Source: Oscillatoriophycideae cyanobacterium NC_groundwater_1537_Pr4_S-0.65um_50_18 (lineage in GTDB: Bacteria > Cyanobacteriota > Cyanobacteriia > Elainellales > Elainellaceae). From it: a DNA stretch of 64,000 nucleotides. The position numbers and the translations under genes were made by a program. Location: assembly GCA_016208305.1 (NCBI GenBank), contig JACQYI010000078.1, positions 310,001-374,000 on the forward strand, read 5' to 3'. Positions 7,692-16,308 of this stretch are shown piece by piece. Within the stretch, counting starts at the first letter, position 1. The number at the start of each line of letters is the position of its first letter. The notes beneath the pieces were generated by a model that did not search any database, was not told where the DNA came from, and was given only the letters and a program-made list of their open reading frames with translations.

Positions 7692-8879
7692 TTACCACCC
7701 CGCTGCTGCCCGCTCATGCAGCACTCTGCCACAAACCGCCTCGGTCTGCTGAGCCAGCTTTGCCCAGTTAAAGCGGCGATCGAGGTCATCATAGGCATTC
7801 TCAGTCAAAAACCTGGCGTACTCTGGGTTTTTCAAGACTTCTACAATGCCCCAGGCGATCGAGTCGGCATTGCCAGTGCGCGTAACAATTCCCGTTTTGG
7901 TATGACGCACCACCTCAGGTAGACCGCCCGTATCGGACACGACGACGGGTACCCGCGCCGCAAAGCTCTCTAGCGCCACAATGCCAAACGGCTCATAAAG
8001 GCTGGGGAACACGGAACAGTCGGCAATGCCGCGAAACTGATTGAGATCTTCTTCAGACATAAAGCCTGTGAAATAGCACTTGTGCCAAATGCCTAGATCC
8101 CAAGCTAGCCGCTTTAGCCCATCGGCATTGCCGCCGCCAATAATCACAAACTTCGCCTTACCTTCCATTTCCCACAGCACTTTGGGCGCTGCGCATAGCA
8201 GCAGATCGACCCCTTTTTCGTAGGTTAGGCGACCGACATAGTAGACAATTTTTTCCTGATCGGCCGCAAATCTACGACGCAGCCGTCGATAGTCAAACTC
8301 TTGTCGAGGCTGTTTCTTCTCCAGACAAATGCCGTTATACACTACGTCGATTTTGTTCCAGGGGCAGGAGAGGGCGCGCTCTACTTCTAGCCGCATATAG
8401 TTGGTACACACAATCACCCGCCATGCCTCAGCCACAAGGCTAGCTTCTCTCTCGTTGATGTAATGATTGGTTTGGCTATGAACACCGTTATAGCGTCCAT
8501 GCTCAGTGGCGTGGATGGTGGCAATCAGCGGAATTTTGAACAGGTGCTTGAGGGCGATCGCAGCATCAGCCACCAGCCAATCATGGGCATGAATGACATC
8601 AAACGCCCCTTCTTCAGCCAGCATCTTGCCGCCATGCCGCCCCATGCTGTCGTTCATGTTGGCGATCCAATGAAAAAAGTCGTCGCCTCCGGTAACGGCA
8701 ACCCGATGCACCTGCACGCCATCCACAACTTCATAGTGGGGAGCCTGACCAAACTCTACAGTCAGCAGATGAATCTCATGCCCAAGTTTGACCATTTCGG
8801 GGTAAAGCTCTGAAACATGGCGCGCAATTCCACCCACAATTCGCGGTGGAAATTCCCAAGCCATTGCCAGAATTTTCAT
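7692..8879 (-). CDS. GT4 family glycosyltransferase
   Basis: This 395-residue GT-B glycosyltransferase starts MKILAMAWEFPPRIVGGIARH, where the Gly-Gly loop binds donor phosphate, followed by VIHAHDWLVADAA. The C-terminal half has YVGRLTYEKGVDLLL, VIIGGGNADGLKRLA, and the nucleotide-sugar site FPSLYEPFGIVALESFA (E-x7-E). It resembles bacterial glycogen-synthase-like or trehalose/sucrose-type GT4 enzymes but the acceptor cannot be assigned. It heads a two-gene unit with the DUF790 gene. A palindrome overlaps the probable promoter about 92 bp upstream. Confidence 0.9.
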   Translation of the reverse strand: MKILAMAWEFPPRIVGGIARHVSELYPEMVKLGHEIHLLTVEFGQAPHYEVVDGVQVHRVAVTGGDDFFHWIANMNDSMGRHGGKMLAEEGAFDVIHAHDWLVADAAIALKHLFKIPLIATIHATEHGRYNGVHSQTNHYINEREASLVAEAWRVIVCTNYMRLEVERALSCPWNKIDVVYNGICLEKKQPRQEFDYRRLRRRFAADQEKIVYYVGRLTYEKGVDLLLCAAPKVLWEMEGKAKFVIIGGGNADGLKRLAWDLGIWHKCYFTGFMSEEDLNQFRGIADCSVFPSLYEPFGIVALESFAARVPVVVSDTGGLPEVVRHTKTGIVTRTGNADSIAWGIVEVLKNPEYARFLTENAYDDLDRRFNWAKLAQQTEAVCGRVLHERAAAGW

Positions 8880-8970
8880 TGCCCCTCGCCCCTTTGCTGA
8901 AGAATGCCCGATCGCTTTACATAGCTTATTCTATTCACCCGATGCGCTCTCGGATTTTCGCCATATAAAG

Positions 8971-8988
8971 TTGTACAAATTTGCACAA
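8971..8988 (-). promoter_or_regulatory. 18-bp operator-like palindrome upstream of the GT4 gene
   Basis: TTGTACAAATTTGCACAA is a perfect palindrome except for one base pair. On the reverse strand it ends close to a TATATG-like -10 box, so it overlaps the expected -35 region of the glycosyltransferase promoter. The binding protein is unknown. Confidence 0.4.
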
Positions 8989-9782
8989 GTGTAGCTGATT
9001 GTTAAGGTTTTCAGCTCCCTCGTTATGCATAATGGCAACCCCTATGAGCAGGCGTCCTGCACCAGATTGCCGAATAGCCCATCTCTCTAGAACTTACAGG
9101 CTGTCTAAAGGCTTTGCCGCTTATCTTGCCCTGTGATAGAGCCGTAGCCGTCATTTGTAGGAGGTTTGGGGGATGCCTTACAAAAGATTCCCCAAAAAGA
9201 TTCTCCATCTTGACCTCTGCGGCGATCGCTATTATCAACCCCTATTGTGACTTTGCCTGAATAGCGCTGAATTGCTATCAGGATTTTGCAAAACTTGACG
9301 CTAGACGGCTTTTATCGGGAGGAGAAAATATTCTGTTATCCACTCTACCGAAGCTGTAATCACCAAAACACGCTAATCTACTAGTAAATCTGTCAAAATA
9401 GTTAAGAAATCTATATGTTCAATGAACTAACTGAACAAAATTTCACAGGATAAGGCTTCACGGCTCTAGTCTCGACCGATATTCAGCTTTGATCAGCATC
9501 AGCCTTGACCAGCATCAGCCTTGACTCGTGGGTGGCTCAATCCCTCGGTGACTTAATCTGTCAGTGACTTAACAGGAGATATTTCAGTCCTGTGCCCAAA
9601 AGCCTACCCGTAGCCCATTCTGTAGAGGGCAGGGTTTACTTCACTTACGGGACATCTAGGCTCTGGGTTACAAAGCGCCCGTTCACGCAGCATCTCCTTA
9701 TAAATAAAGAGCGCCCCGCTCACAAAGCCTTTGGCTCTGGCGCGATCGCACCGTCTAGGCTCTAGCGTTTACACCCTAGTTC
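8989..9782. other. Long intergenic region before sasA, no gene seen
   Basis: About 790 bp without a credible gene. It includes a 16-bp tandem duplication, CAGCATCAGCCTTGAC, at 9494-9509 and 9510-9525. Short open frames in it lack ribosome sites and family features. The promoters of sasA and the GT4 unit must lie at its two ends. Confidence 0.5.
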
Positions 9783-10988
9783 ATGAACCAACTTCATATG
9801 GAGGCATCGCAAAACCAAGACTTGGCTGCTGAAGCTCCGCTCCAGCTAGTGTTGTTTGTTGACAAACGCCCTAGCTCGAATGAGAGAATTCGGCAAATTC
9901 GCAGTTGCCTTAGGGATCTAGAACCTGAATGTGGCTACATGCTTCAAGTCGTGGATGTGACCGAGCAACCTCATTTGGCAGAGCAGTTTCGGCTGGTGGC
10001 AACGCCTTCTTTGATCAAGCTGCATCCCCTCCCTCGCCAGACCTTAGCTGGCAGCAATCTGGTCGCCCAACTCGAAAATTGGCTCCCCCGCTGGCAGCGA
10101 TCGGTCGAAGAATATCTCAGCAAGATCGATCACGACCCAGAAGAAGCCAAAGCAGCGGCAGCAACAGAACAGATTCAGTCGATAACGCGCACCGCAGAAC
10201 TGGTTCAACTGTCGGATGAAATATTTCGCTTACAAAAAGAAAAAGAGGCTTTGCTGGCTCAGCTGCAATTCAAAGATAATTTGATTTCCATGCTGGCTCA
10301 TGATCTGCGGAATCCTTTAACGGCCGTGTCGATGGCGCTAGAAACCCTAGAGATGGGCAACAGCTCTAAAGACGAGCAGGTGCGATCGCGTCTTAACCCC
10401 AAGCTGATCACCCAACTCTTACGCCATGCTCGGACGCAGACCAAGGCGATCGATCGGATGATTACTGATATTCTTCAAGCTGCCAGAGAGCGCAGTGCCG
10501 AAATCCGCATCCATCCCCAAGAGCTAGATTTGGTGGATCTCTGCGCCGAAATTGTCGATCGGCTACAAAGCCAGTTTCAGGTCAAGTCGCAGCAGATTTG
10601 TACCGATCTACCTTCTGACTTGCCCAAGGTTTATGCTGACCCAGAGCGCGTTCGCCAGGTCATCATCAATTTGTTAGACAACGCTATTAAGTACACACCC
10701 GAAAATGGTGTGATTCAGGTTGCTGTTTTACATCGCACAACGCAAAAGGTGCAGGTCAGCATTAGCGATAACGGACTGGGCATTCCGCTAGAAAATCAGC
10801 AGCGCATCTTTGAGGATAGATTTCGGCTTAAGCGAGATGAAGCCAAAGACGGCTACGGCATTGGGCTGGCACTCTGTCGCCGGGTCGTGCAGGCTCACTA
10901 TGGGCAGATCTGGGTAGATTCGCAGCCTAACCAAGGGAGTAACTTTCACTTCACGCTGCCTGTGTTTCGGGAGAGTCTGTTCGCCTGA
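9783..10988 (+). CDS. sasA: Circadian clock output histidine kinase SasA
   Basis: The 401-residue protein has an N-terminal KaiB/thioredoxin-like domain (about residues 20-105, LQLVLFVDKRPSSNERIRQI then VATPSLIKLHPLPRQTL), the region by which SasA binds KaiC. A coiled linker leads to the dimerisation and phosphoacceptor helix (FKDNLISMLAHDLRNPLTAV, His in AHDLRNP). The ATP domain has INLLDNAIKYTP (N box), ISDNGLGIP (G1) and DGYGIGLALCRRVV (G2). Length and order match SasA of other cyanobacteria. It passes phosphate to RpaA in response to the KaiC cycle. None of kaiABC or rpaA is in the window. Confidence 0.96.
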   Translation: MNQLHMEASQNQDLAAEAPLQLVLFVDKRPSSNERIRQIRSCLRDLEPECGYMLQVVDVTEQPHLAEQFRLVATPSLIKLHPLPRQTLAGSNLVAQLENWLPRWQRSVEEYLSKIDHDPEEAKAAAATEQIQSITRTAELVQLSDEIFRLQKEKEALLAQLQFKDNLISMLAHDLRNPLTAVSMALETLEMGNSSKDEQVRSRLNPKLITQLLRHARTQTKAIDRMITDILQAARERSAEIRIHPQELDLVDLCAEIVDRLQSQFQVKSQQICTDLPSDLPKVYADPERVRQVIINLLDNAIKYTPENGVIQVAVLHRTTQKVQVSISDNGLGIPLENQQRIFEDRFRLKRDEAKDGYGIGLALCRRVVQAHYGQIWVDSQPNQGSNFHFTLPVFRESLFA

Positions 10989-11043
10989 TATATTCGCCTG
11001 ATCTAGCGCGTGAGCCGTTGCTGGAGATGGCGATCGCTTGCCC

Positions 11044-11583
11044 TCAGTGGTGAATTTCTAAATTCATGACGTACTGACCGATTTGAATCTTGTCTGACCA
11101 CAGCTCATACTCAATCCGCAGATGTTCTGGCAAATGTTCTGGCAGATCGCTTTGTCGCAAGACCAAACTGCGGGTATAGTTTCGCAAGCGGATTTGTCCA
11201 CTGTTGTTGATGTTTCGGGTGGAAAGCATTCCGACCATTGTCTCTGTTTGCAGCCAGTAGCGGCTGACGCCATAGACGCCTTGCTCCCAAAAGTGCCGAT
11301 AGCTAAACTTGCCGTTGCCCTGCATCGTCATCGTGACACGATAGGGAGACACTTCGAGCCAGAGTAACCGAGGGGTGGCGGGGCTACCGCTGACCGAGGT
11401 TTCCCAGGCGGCAATTTGCTGAGCAAAGGGCTGAGCTTCTTCGACCAAAGGCTCGGTGAGCAGGATGTGAAAGCGATCGCGCTCTTTTTGATAAAGGGTG
11501 GCACTGGTTTCTAAAGTTGACCCGATCGGTAGATCAAATGAGGTCAGAGACAGGCAAACAGTTTTGTGATGTTGGGTAAGCAC
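11044..11583 (-). CDS. Conserved hypothetical protein
   Basis: A 179-residue soluble protein, rich in beta-type sequence: LLWLEVSPYRVTMTM, FSYRHFWEQGVYGVSRYWL, TRNINNSGQIRLRNYTRSLVL and ELWSDKIQIGQYVMNLEIHH. The pattern suggests an antiparallel barrel, perhaps lipocalin-like, but no family motif is clear. A 12-bp duplication in the DNA gives LPEHLPEH near residue 155. It lies convergent to sasA with a 55-bp gap. Function not recognised. Confidence 0.7.
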   Translation of the reverse strand: MLTQHHKTVCLSLTSFDLPIGSTLETSATLYQKERDRFHILLTEPLVEEAQPFAQQIAAWETSVSGSPATPRLLWLEVSPYRVTMTMQGNGKFSYRHFWEQGVYGVSRYWLQTETMVGMLSTRNINNSGQIRLRNYTRSLVLRQSDLPEHLPEHLRIEYELWSDKIQIGQYVMNLEIHH

Positions 11584-11663
11584 TGGAAAAACGGTAGGAT
11601 GACTAACGCTACGCTTGATTCATGTCTGAGTAGATGTTTGAAAAGTATCAAATGTTCTGCATG

Positions 11664-11745
11664 CGCCCCCCAACCCCCCAATTCTGGGGAACTTTTGAAC
11701 CAGGTTTTGTTTAAAGTCCCCTAGAATCGGGGGATTTAGGGGGCG
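11664..11745. repeat. Dispersed-type inverted repeat (C-run / G-run palindrome)
   Basis: A left arm rich in CCCCCC with AATTCTGGGG (11664-11692) pairs with a right arm CCCCTAGAATCGGGGG plus GGGGGCG (11716-11745). Sequences of this type (CCCCC..ATTCTGGGG) are common interspersed palindromes in cyanobacterial gaps. The apparent short open frame across it (NPPILGDF, PRIGGLGG) is a by-product of the repeat. Confidence 0.65.
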
Positions 11746-11847
11746 GTTCGGATAGCAATTTTGACTTTTCAAAGATTCTCTAAGTGGGTTTGAGTCTTGA
11801 GGGTTGATGTCAGACGAACTGATGTCAGGCCGCTTATTCAAAACCTA

Positions 11848-11877
11848 ATGTTCAAAACCCTGATGTTCAAAACCCTG
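11848..11877 (+). repeat. 15-bp tandem duplication upstream of aroA
   Basis: ATGTTCAAAACCCTG occurs at 11848-11862 and 11863-11877, flanked by partial copies. It offers extra in-frame ATGs before the likely aroA start. Confidence 0.85.
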
Positions 11878-11910
11878 ATGGGTTTCAATCTCCCTAGCCA
11901 GTTTATCCCA

Positions 11911-13254
11911 ATGCCAAGCGTCATCATCACCCTGAATTCTACTGAAACTCACCATTCCCTCACAATTGAGCCACCCTCAACTGGGCTGGCTTTGCAGGGA
12001 TCAATCAAAATTCCTGGAGACAAGTCGATCTCCCATCGGGCGCTAATGCTAGGGGCGATCGCCCAGGGAGAAACCCGCATTCAGGGGCTACTGCTAGGCG
12101 AAGATCCCCACAGTACGGCTCACTGTTTTCGAGCGATGGGAGCCGACATTTCGCCGCTCAATTCAGAGCTGGTTACGGTGCAGGGTATTGGCTTAGGGCA
12201 GCTTCAGGAACCCGCCAACGTTTTAGATACAGGCAACTCAGGCACTACCACTCGGCTGATGCTGGGGCTATTGGCCTCGCAGCCCGATCGCTTTTTTACG
12301 GTTACGGGAGATGCCTCGATTCGATCGCGCCCTATGTCGCGGGTGATCCAGCCTTTGCAGCAGATGGGCGCACAGATTTGGCATCGCGCCGGAGGGCTGG
12401 CTCCATTGGCGATTCAGGGGCAGAGGCTCCAGCCCATTCACTACCAGTCACCGATCGCCTCTGCCCAAGTCAAGTCCTGTATTTTGCTGGCAGGATTGCT
12501 GACCGAGGGCAAAACTACCGTCACCGAACCTGCCCTCTCGCGTGACCACAGCGAACGTATGCTGAAGGCATTTGGAGCCGAGATTGCGGTCGATCCCGAA
12601 ACCTGTAGTGCTACGGTCAGGGGTGGCTCGTTGCTCTACGGGCAAATGGTAATTGTGCCGGGAGACATTAGCTCTGCGGCCTTTTGGCTCGTGGCTGGGG
12701 CGATCGTCCCTGGCTCGGATTTGACGATTTTGAATGTGGGCGTTAATCCTACTCGAACGGGCGTTTTAGATGCGCTGATGGCGATGGAGGCTGACGTGAC
12801 GCTGGAGAATTTACGAGATGTGGCAGGAGAGCCTGTGGCCGATCTGCGCGTGCGGCACAGCGCCCTTAAAGCCTGTACGATCGCCGGAGACTTGATCCCC
12901 CGCTTGATTGATGAGATTCCGATCCTGGCGGTGGCGGCGGCCTTTGCCAAAGGCACGACTGTGATTCGAGATGCGGCAGAGCTGCGGGTTAAGGAGAGCG
13001 ATCGCCTCAACGTCATGGCCACTCAGCTGAGCCGGATGGGAGCCGCTATTACGGAGCTGCCAGATGGGTTGGAAATTACGGGGGGGCAATCCCTGACGGG
13101 TACCGCTGTAGATAGCTATACCGATCACCGCATTGCCATGAGTCTGGCGATCGCTGCCCTCGCCGCCCAAGGCACCACGACGATTCACCGAGCCGAAGCT
13201 GCTGCCGTTTCTTACCCAGACTTTACAGCCACCCTGCGACAGATCTGTGGCTGA
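11911..13254 (+). CDS. aroA: 3-phosphoshikimate 1-carboxyvinyltransferase (EPSP synthase)
   Basis: It joins shikimate-3-phosphate and phosphoenolpyruvate in aromatic amino acid synthesis. Signatures are [64 protein letters not shown] and [13 protein letters not shown]. From the ATG at 11911 it has 447 residues, close to the family's 430-450. The frame is open upstream to 11797, but that part contains a 15-bp duplication and reads like non-coding sequence, so I reject the longer start. It stands alone, after a palindromic repeat. Confidence 0.95.
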   Translation: MPSVIITLNSTETHHSLTIEPPSTGLALQGSIKIPGDKSISHRALMLGAIAQGETRIQGLLLGEDPHSTAHCFRAMGADISPLNSELVTVQGIGLGQLQEPANVLDTGNSGTTTRLMLGLLASQPDRFFTVTGDASIRSRPMSRVIQPLQQMGAQIWHRAGGLAPLAIQGQRLQPIHYQSPIASAQVKSCILLAGLLTEGKTTVTEPALSRDHSERMLKAFGAEIAVDPETCSATVRGGSLLYGQMVIVPGDISSAAFWLVAGAIVPGSDLTILNVGVNPTRTGVLDALMAMEADVTLENLRDVAGEPVADLRVRHSALKACTIAGDLIPRLIDEIPILAVAAAFAKGTTVIRDAAELRVKESDRLNVMATQLSRMGAAITELPDGLEITGGQSLTGTAVDSYTDHRIAMSLAIAALAAQGTTTIHRAEAAAVSYPDFTATLRQICG

Positions 13255-13364
13255 GCTGCGGTTATCAATATCTTTGAAGGACGACCGAGAATTATTCATG
13301 GGCTGGGAATACTGGAGAAAAGGCTCAGTCATTAGGCTCCGAGCGGTCGTCTCTTCAGTGTTTT

Positions 13365-13835
13365 ATGTGGCACAGGCTTAAAAATTATCTCTCTAGCCTT
13401 TGGACTTATAACGTTTTAAGTCCAGACCTCAGGGTGCGACGACGGGTGAAGCGATCGCTGCATCATCGCCCTGCCTTGACTCCGGATGAATGGTTCACCG
13501 TCCATTACAAGCAACAAGACATTGCCCCCGTCATTGCTGCTTTCGCTTACGAACATTTAGAACAGTATTCTGGGCTAACGATAGGCAAGGTTTTGCCGAG
13601 CGATCGCCTTGAGGAAGATTTGCACTGGACACAAATCTGCTGGTTTGACTGGGAGCTGAGTCTTTGTGAAGATTTCTATGACTGCTTTGAGGTGGATATT
13701 AGCGATCGCCTAGATGTCTCTTGCCTCTCTACGCTGCAAGATTTAATGGATTTTCTCAATCAAAACAGGACAGATCCACACCTAGATCGGTTGGATCAGC
13801 TAGATCAGCTGGATAAACAGGAACAGACAGGCTGA
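13365..13835 (+). CDS. Conserved hypothetical protein, possibly a degenerate acyl-carrier-like fold
   Basis: This 156-residue protein has a basic N-terminus (LRVRRRVKRSLHHRPALTPDEWF) and a segment near residues 60-135 laid out like an acyl carrier protein: LPSDRLEEDL, then WFDWELSLCEDFYDCFEVDI, then STLQDLMDFLNQ. In a true carrier a DSL serine would precede the second helix; here FDW stands in that place, so no phosphopantetheine site is seen. The acidic/leucine tail LDRLDQLDQLDK comes from a short DNA repeat. The fold match is my inference; function unknown. Confidence 0.65.
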   Translation: MWHRLKNYLSSLWTYNVLSPDLRVRRRVKRSLHHRPALTPDEWFTVHYKQQDIAPVIAAFAYEHLEQYSGLTIGKVLPSDRLEEDLHWTQICWFDWELSLCEDFYDCFEVDISDRLDVSCLSTLQDLMDFLNQNRTDPHLDRLDQLDQLDKQEQTG

Positions 13836-13878
13836 AACTGCTGAATTTTGACGGGTTCTTTCCTAAGCGCTACATTTC

Positions 13879-14076
13879 AGGGTTTTGTGGCGCGCACTAC
13901 AAAACCCTAATTTTCAAAGCTGTATCGAGGCAAATGTTTTGTAGGAGGAGGACTTTCCCAGGCTCTTTTGCACAACTTTTCTAAAATCAGCAGGGCCCAA
14001 TCTTCCACCTACATGTTCAAAAGGCAACTTTTATATTAAGCTGATATAATCGCTATTGAGAAAGAAACTCAATAGC
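13879..14076 (+). promoter_or_regulatory. Hairpins and -10 box upstream of the 2Fe-2S protein gene
   Basis: A stem-loop at 13879-13908 (10-bp stem, 10-nt loop, then AATTTTC) may end transcription of the previous gene. A TATAAT box lies at 14045-14050. Starting two bases later, a 9-bp inverted repeat (14052-14060 with 14068-14076, loop AAAGAAA) would form a hairpin at the very 5' end of the transcript. No convincing -35 box is seen. A further imperfect repeat pairs 13940-13952 with 14001-14013. Confidence 0.45.
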
Positions 14077-14188
14077 AAAGCAAGTATTTAGAATAAATAA
14101 AGCCCTCTCCCCTTGATATACACCAAATTGACCTTTTGATAACAAGAAAATTTACTTCAAACTCCTTCTAACTGAGACCCTTAACTTT

Positions 14189-14932
14189 ATGAGCAAATTC
14201 AACCGCGCCTTGCAGCTTCAATCCTCCGATCGCTACGCCGATCGCCATCGGGACTCCCACAGCCGTGACCACTCGCCAGAATTTCAGTTAGAGGGCAGGT
14301 TTCTAGGCTTTGCCGCTGAAGAGGGCAGCTATAAGCTCAAGTATCTCCGCATTGCCACTGCTACAGGAGAACTGCAAATTAAGCTAGCCAAAGAGCTGCG
14401 ATCGTCCCTTCTAAGAGAGCTGACGCCGGGAGAATGGATTCAGGTGCGGGGCTACCAAAAGCTCAAAGCAGAACAGGGTACGGTGAAACTCAAAGCCTAT
14501 GAAGTGACGGTGGCTGTCTCTCAAGAAACGCTCAAAGAAGCGCCTTTACCTAGCAATCTCTATCCGATGACGCAGTTTGAGATCGCGCCTGTCGGCTCTA
14601 AACTATCGAATTCTAAACCCCCTGCCTCTAAACCCTCAACGACTCCTCAAATTGCTGCTCCGACGGCCTGCATTTTGATGTGCCAAAAATCAGACTGCTG
14701 TAAGCGGGGCAGCCGTGAAGTCGCTAAGGCGCTGCAAGCTGAGTTGAGCGATCGCGGCTTGGCACAAGTCACCGTTAAGGCAACGGGCTGCATGAAGCGC
14801 TGCAAAGAGGGCGCTAATGTGGTGATGCCTGACAAAACGCGCTATACGCGGGTGCGCCCTGAGGAAGTTTCGGCACTGGTCGATCGGCATTTCTCAGAAA
14901 CCTTAGTGGCGATCGAATCTAAATCAGCCTAG
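14189..14932 (+). CDS. Thioredoxin-like [2Fe-2S] ferredoxin domain protein with N-terminal OB-like domain
   Basis: The 247-residue protein has an N-terminal beta domain (about residues 30-115: LEGRFLGFAAEEGSYKLKYLRI, then GEWIQVRGYQ), a Pro/Ser/Lys linker (135-155), and a C-terminal thioredoxin-like ferredoxin domain. The domain has CQKSDCCKRGSREV and TGCMKRCKEGANVV, giving the four cluster cysteines and VRPEEVSALVDRH at the end. Such domains bind one [2Fe-2S] cluster; partners are unknown. The N-terminal domain may bind nucleic acid or regulate the cluster domain, which is inference. A strong terminator follows. Confidence 0.85.
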   Translation: MSKFNRALQLQSSDRYADRHRDSHSRDHSPEFQLEGRFLGFAAEEGSYKLKYLRIATATGELQIKLAKELRSSLLRELTPGEWIQVRGYQKLKAEQGTVKLKAYEVTVAVSQETLKEAPLPSNLYPMTQFEIAPVGSKLSNSKPPASKPSTTPQIAAPTACILMCQKSDCCKRGSREVAKALQAELSDRGLAQVTVKATGCMKRCKEGANVVMPDKTRYTRVRPEEVSALVDRHFSETLVAIESKSA

Positions 14933-14969
14933 TACTCTGTGATGCAGCTATGCTCATTTTGAAACAGAG

Positions 14970-15006
14970 CCAGAAAAAAGCCCGCCGCAGGCGGGCTTTT
15001 TTCTGG
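14970..15006. terminator. Bidirectional rho-independent terminator
   Basis: A perfect 17-bp stem (CCAGAAAAAAGCCCGCC paired with its complement) with a GCA loop. Both strands present a GC stem followed by T6. It lies between two convergent genes and serves both. Confidence 0.93.
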
Positions 15007-15057
15007 CTTTTTGGGGGAGGGTGCAAAACGTACCCTCCCCTAAATCATGGCTGTGCG

Positions 15058-15861
15058 TTAAACAAATCTGACGTAGTTTGTGTTGAGCGCCAGCCCATCT
15101 GTGTCTACAAAGACGGCAATCACATCCTGAGTGCCTGCCAGCCGCAGCACTGTGTCATTGGCCGCAGCACCCAAGCCAAAGTTCTCCTTACTGAGACTGT
15201 ATTCTATCTCACCCCCGGAGAGCTGCACTTTGTCGAGTATCTTGTTGAAGTCGCGAATCTCTGCAAAGCCTGATCCAGGGCCATCATAATATTTGTTGTT
15301 GTTCACGCCCAAGATAAAGGTATCCAAAGAGACGCTGCCATCCAAGATGTCTCGCTCGCTGCTTCCTCCGCCAAAGCCGTTGAGCGTGACGGTACCGACC
15401 CCTTCCGATCGCAGGAGATCATCCCCAGCGCCGCCGAAGAGTTCATCGGTGCTGCCAAGGCTGCCGCCAATGAGGGTATCGTTTCCGGCACCGCCAAACA
15501 GCTTATCACTCCCTGCCCCACCATCTAGCGTATCGTTTCCAGCATCGCCATACAGTTTGTCATTGCCCAATTCTCCTTTCAGCAGATCGTCGCCATCTCC
15601 ACCCTTAAGCAGATCATCGCCAATGCCGCCGTACAGCTTGTCATTGCCGTTATCGCCATAGAGCTTGTCGTTCCCCTCTTCGCCATACACGCGATCGTCT
15701 CCGTCATCGCCATGCAGAATGTCTTTACCCAAGCCTCCCCGAATTTCATCATTGCCCCCTCTAGCCCGAACGTTGTCATCTCCAGATAGGGCACGAATTA
15801 CATTGCTACCGTCAGAATCTGTGAAAATATCATCACGCAACGAGAGAATTACATTGGCCAT
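15058..15861 (-). CDS. Calcium-binding RTX repeat protein, secreted
   Basis: The 267-residue protein starts [18 protein letters not shown] and then has about 12 nonapeptide repeats of the GGxGxDxLx type ([20 protein letters not shown] and following, residues 30-150). The last third, from [16 protein letters not shown], is a non-repeat C-terminal region with [13 protein letters not shown], typical of the end of RTX proteins that carry the type I secretion signal. It has no signal peptide. Each repeat pair binds Ca2+ in the beta-roll. AGGAG precedes the ATG. It is the smallest of the RTX proteins in this window and lacks an adhesive body. Confidence 0.9.
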   Translation of the reverse strand: MANVILSLRDDIFTDSDGSNVIRALSGDDNVRARGGNDEIRGGLGKDILHGDDGDDRVYGEEGNDKLYGDNGNDKLYGGIGDDLLKGGDGDDLLKGELGNDKLYGDAGNDTLDGGAGSDKLFGGAGNDTLIGGSLGSTDELFGGAGDDLLRSEGVGTVTLNGFGGGSSERDILDGSVSLDTFILGVNNNKYYDGPGSGFAEIRDFNKILDKVQLSGGEIEYSLSKENFGLGAAANDTVLRLAGTQDVIAVFVDTDGLALNTNYVRFV

Positions 15862-16308
15862 AACAGGTCTCCTTTTTCAGTGACGTAGAATCTAGCTGGG
15901 CGGTGGGGAAGTTCTTCCTTGCCGTTTGGGCTATGACATCAAGATAGGTTTTGGGTTGAGAAAAGTCGGTCTGAAAAAGTCATGACTCTAGTCTGGTTCA
16001 AAGTCTGATCAAAGTCTGGAAAAGTCAGAACCTCAGGATTGTGGATGCAATACCCTGCGTAGGTTGGGTTGAGCTTTGCGAAACCCAAAGCCTGAGACAA
16101 TGTTGGGTTACCCTGCGGGAATCAAGCTACGTGCCTCAACCCAACCCACAAAAATCTGAGGAACTAGCAAATACTTTGAACTATGGGGTAGACAATAAAG
16201 CGTCAAAACCTTGAGAGGAAATAGAAAAATAAGATACTCTTCTGGTGACTGTTGGTGGGGCTGCGGGAGAGTCAACTTCCTAACCTGTTTTAAAGAATAT
16301 TGAGTTAA
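15862..16308. other. Intergenic region with an interspersed inverted repeat
   Basis: This gap between divergent genes holds a repeat with arms GTAGGTTGGGTTGAG (16060-16074) and CTCAACCCAACCCAC (16136-16150), a type often scattered in cyanobacterial gaps. A short direct repeat around CAAAGTCTG lies near 16000-16020. No gene is seen. Confidence 0.6.
16060..16150. repeat. Interspersed inverted repeat of the GGTTGGGTTGAG type
   Basis: Arms of 15 bp with one mismatch enclose 61 bp that contain a second inverted pair (GAAACCCAA at 16081-16089 and TTGGGTTA at 16104-16111). It resembles a miniature mobile or palindromic element. No target duplication is obvious. Confidence 0.6.

Noticed and set aside
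9023-9238. 71-residue reverse open frame before sasA
   Set aside because: No ribosome site or family features; composition does not differ from the surrounding gap.
11620-11841. 73-residue reverse frame before aroA
   Set aside because: Its central part is the translation of an interspersed palindromic repeat.
11797-11910. Upstream in-frame extension of aroA
   Set aside because: It consists of 15-bp duplications and unrelated sequence; the ATG at 11911 gives the family length.
15293-15883. Pro/Ser-rich open frames on the + strand opposite the small RTX gene
   Set aside because: They are the complement of glycine/aspartate nonapeptide codons, a usual by-product of RTX genes.
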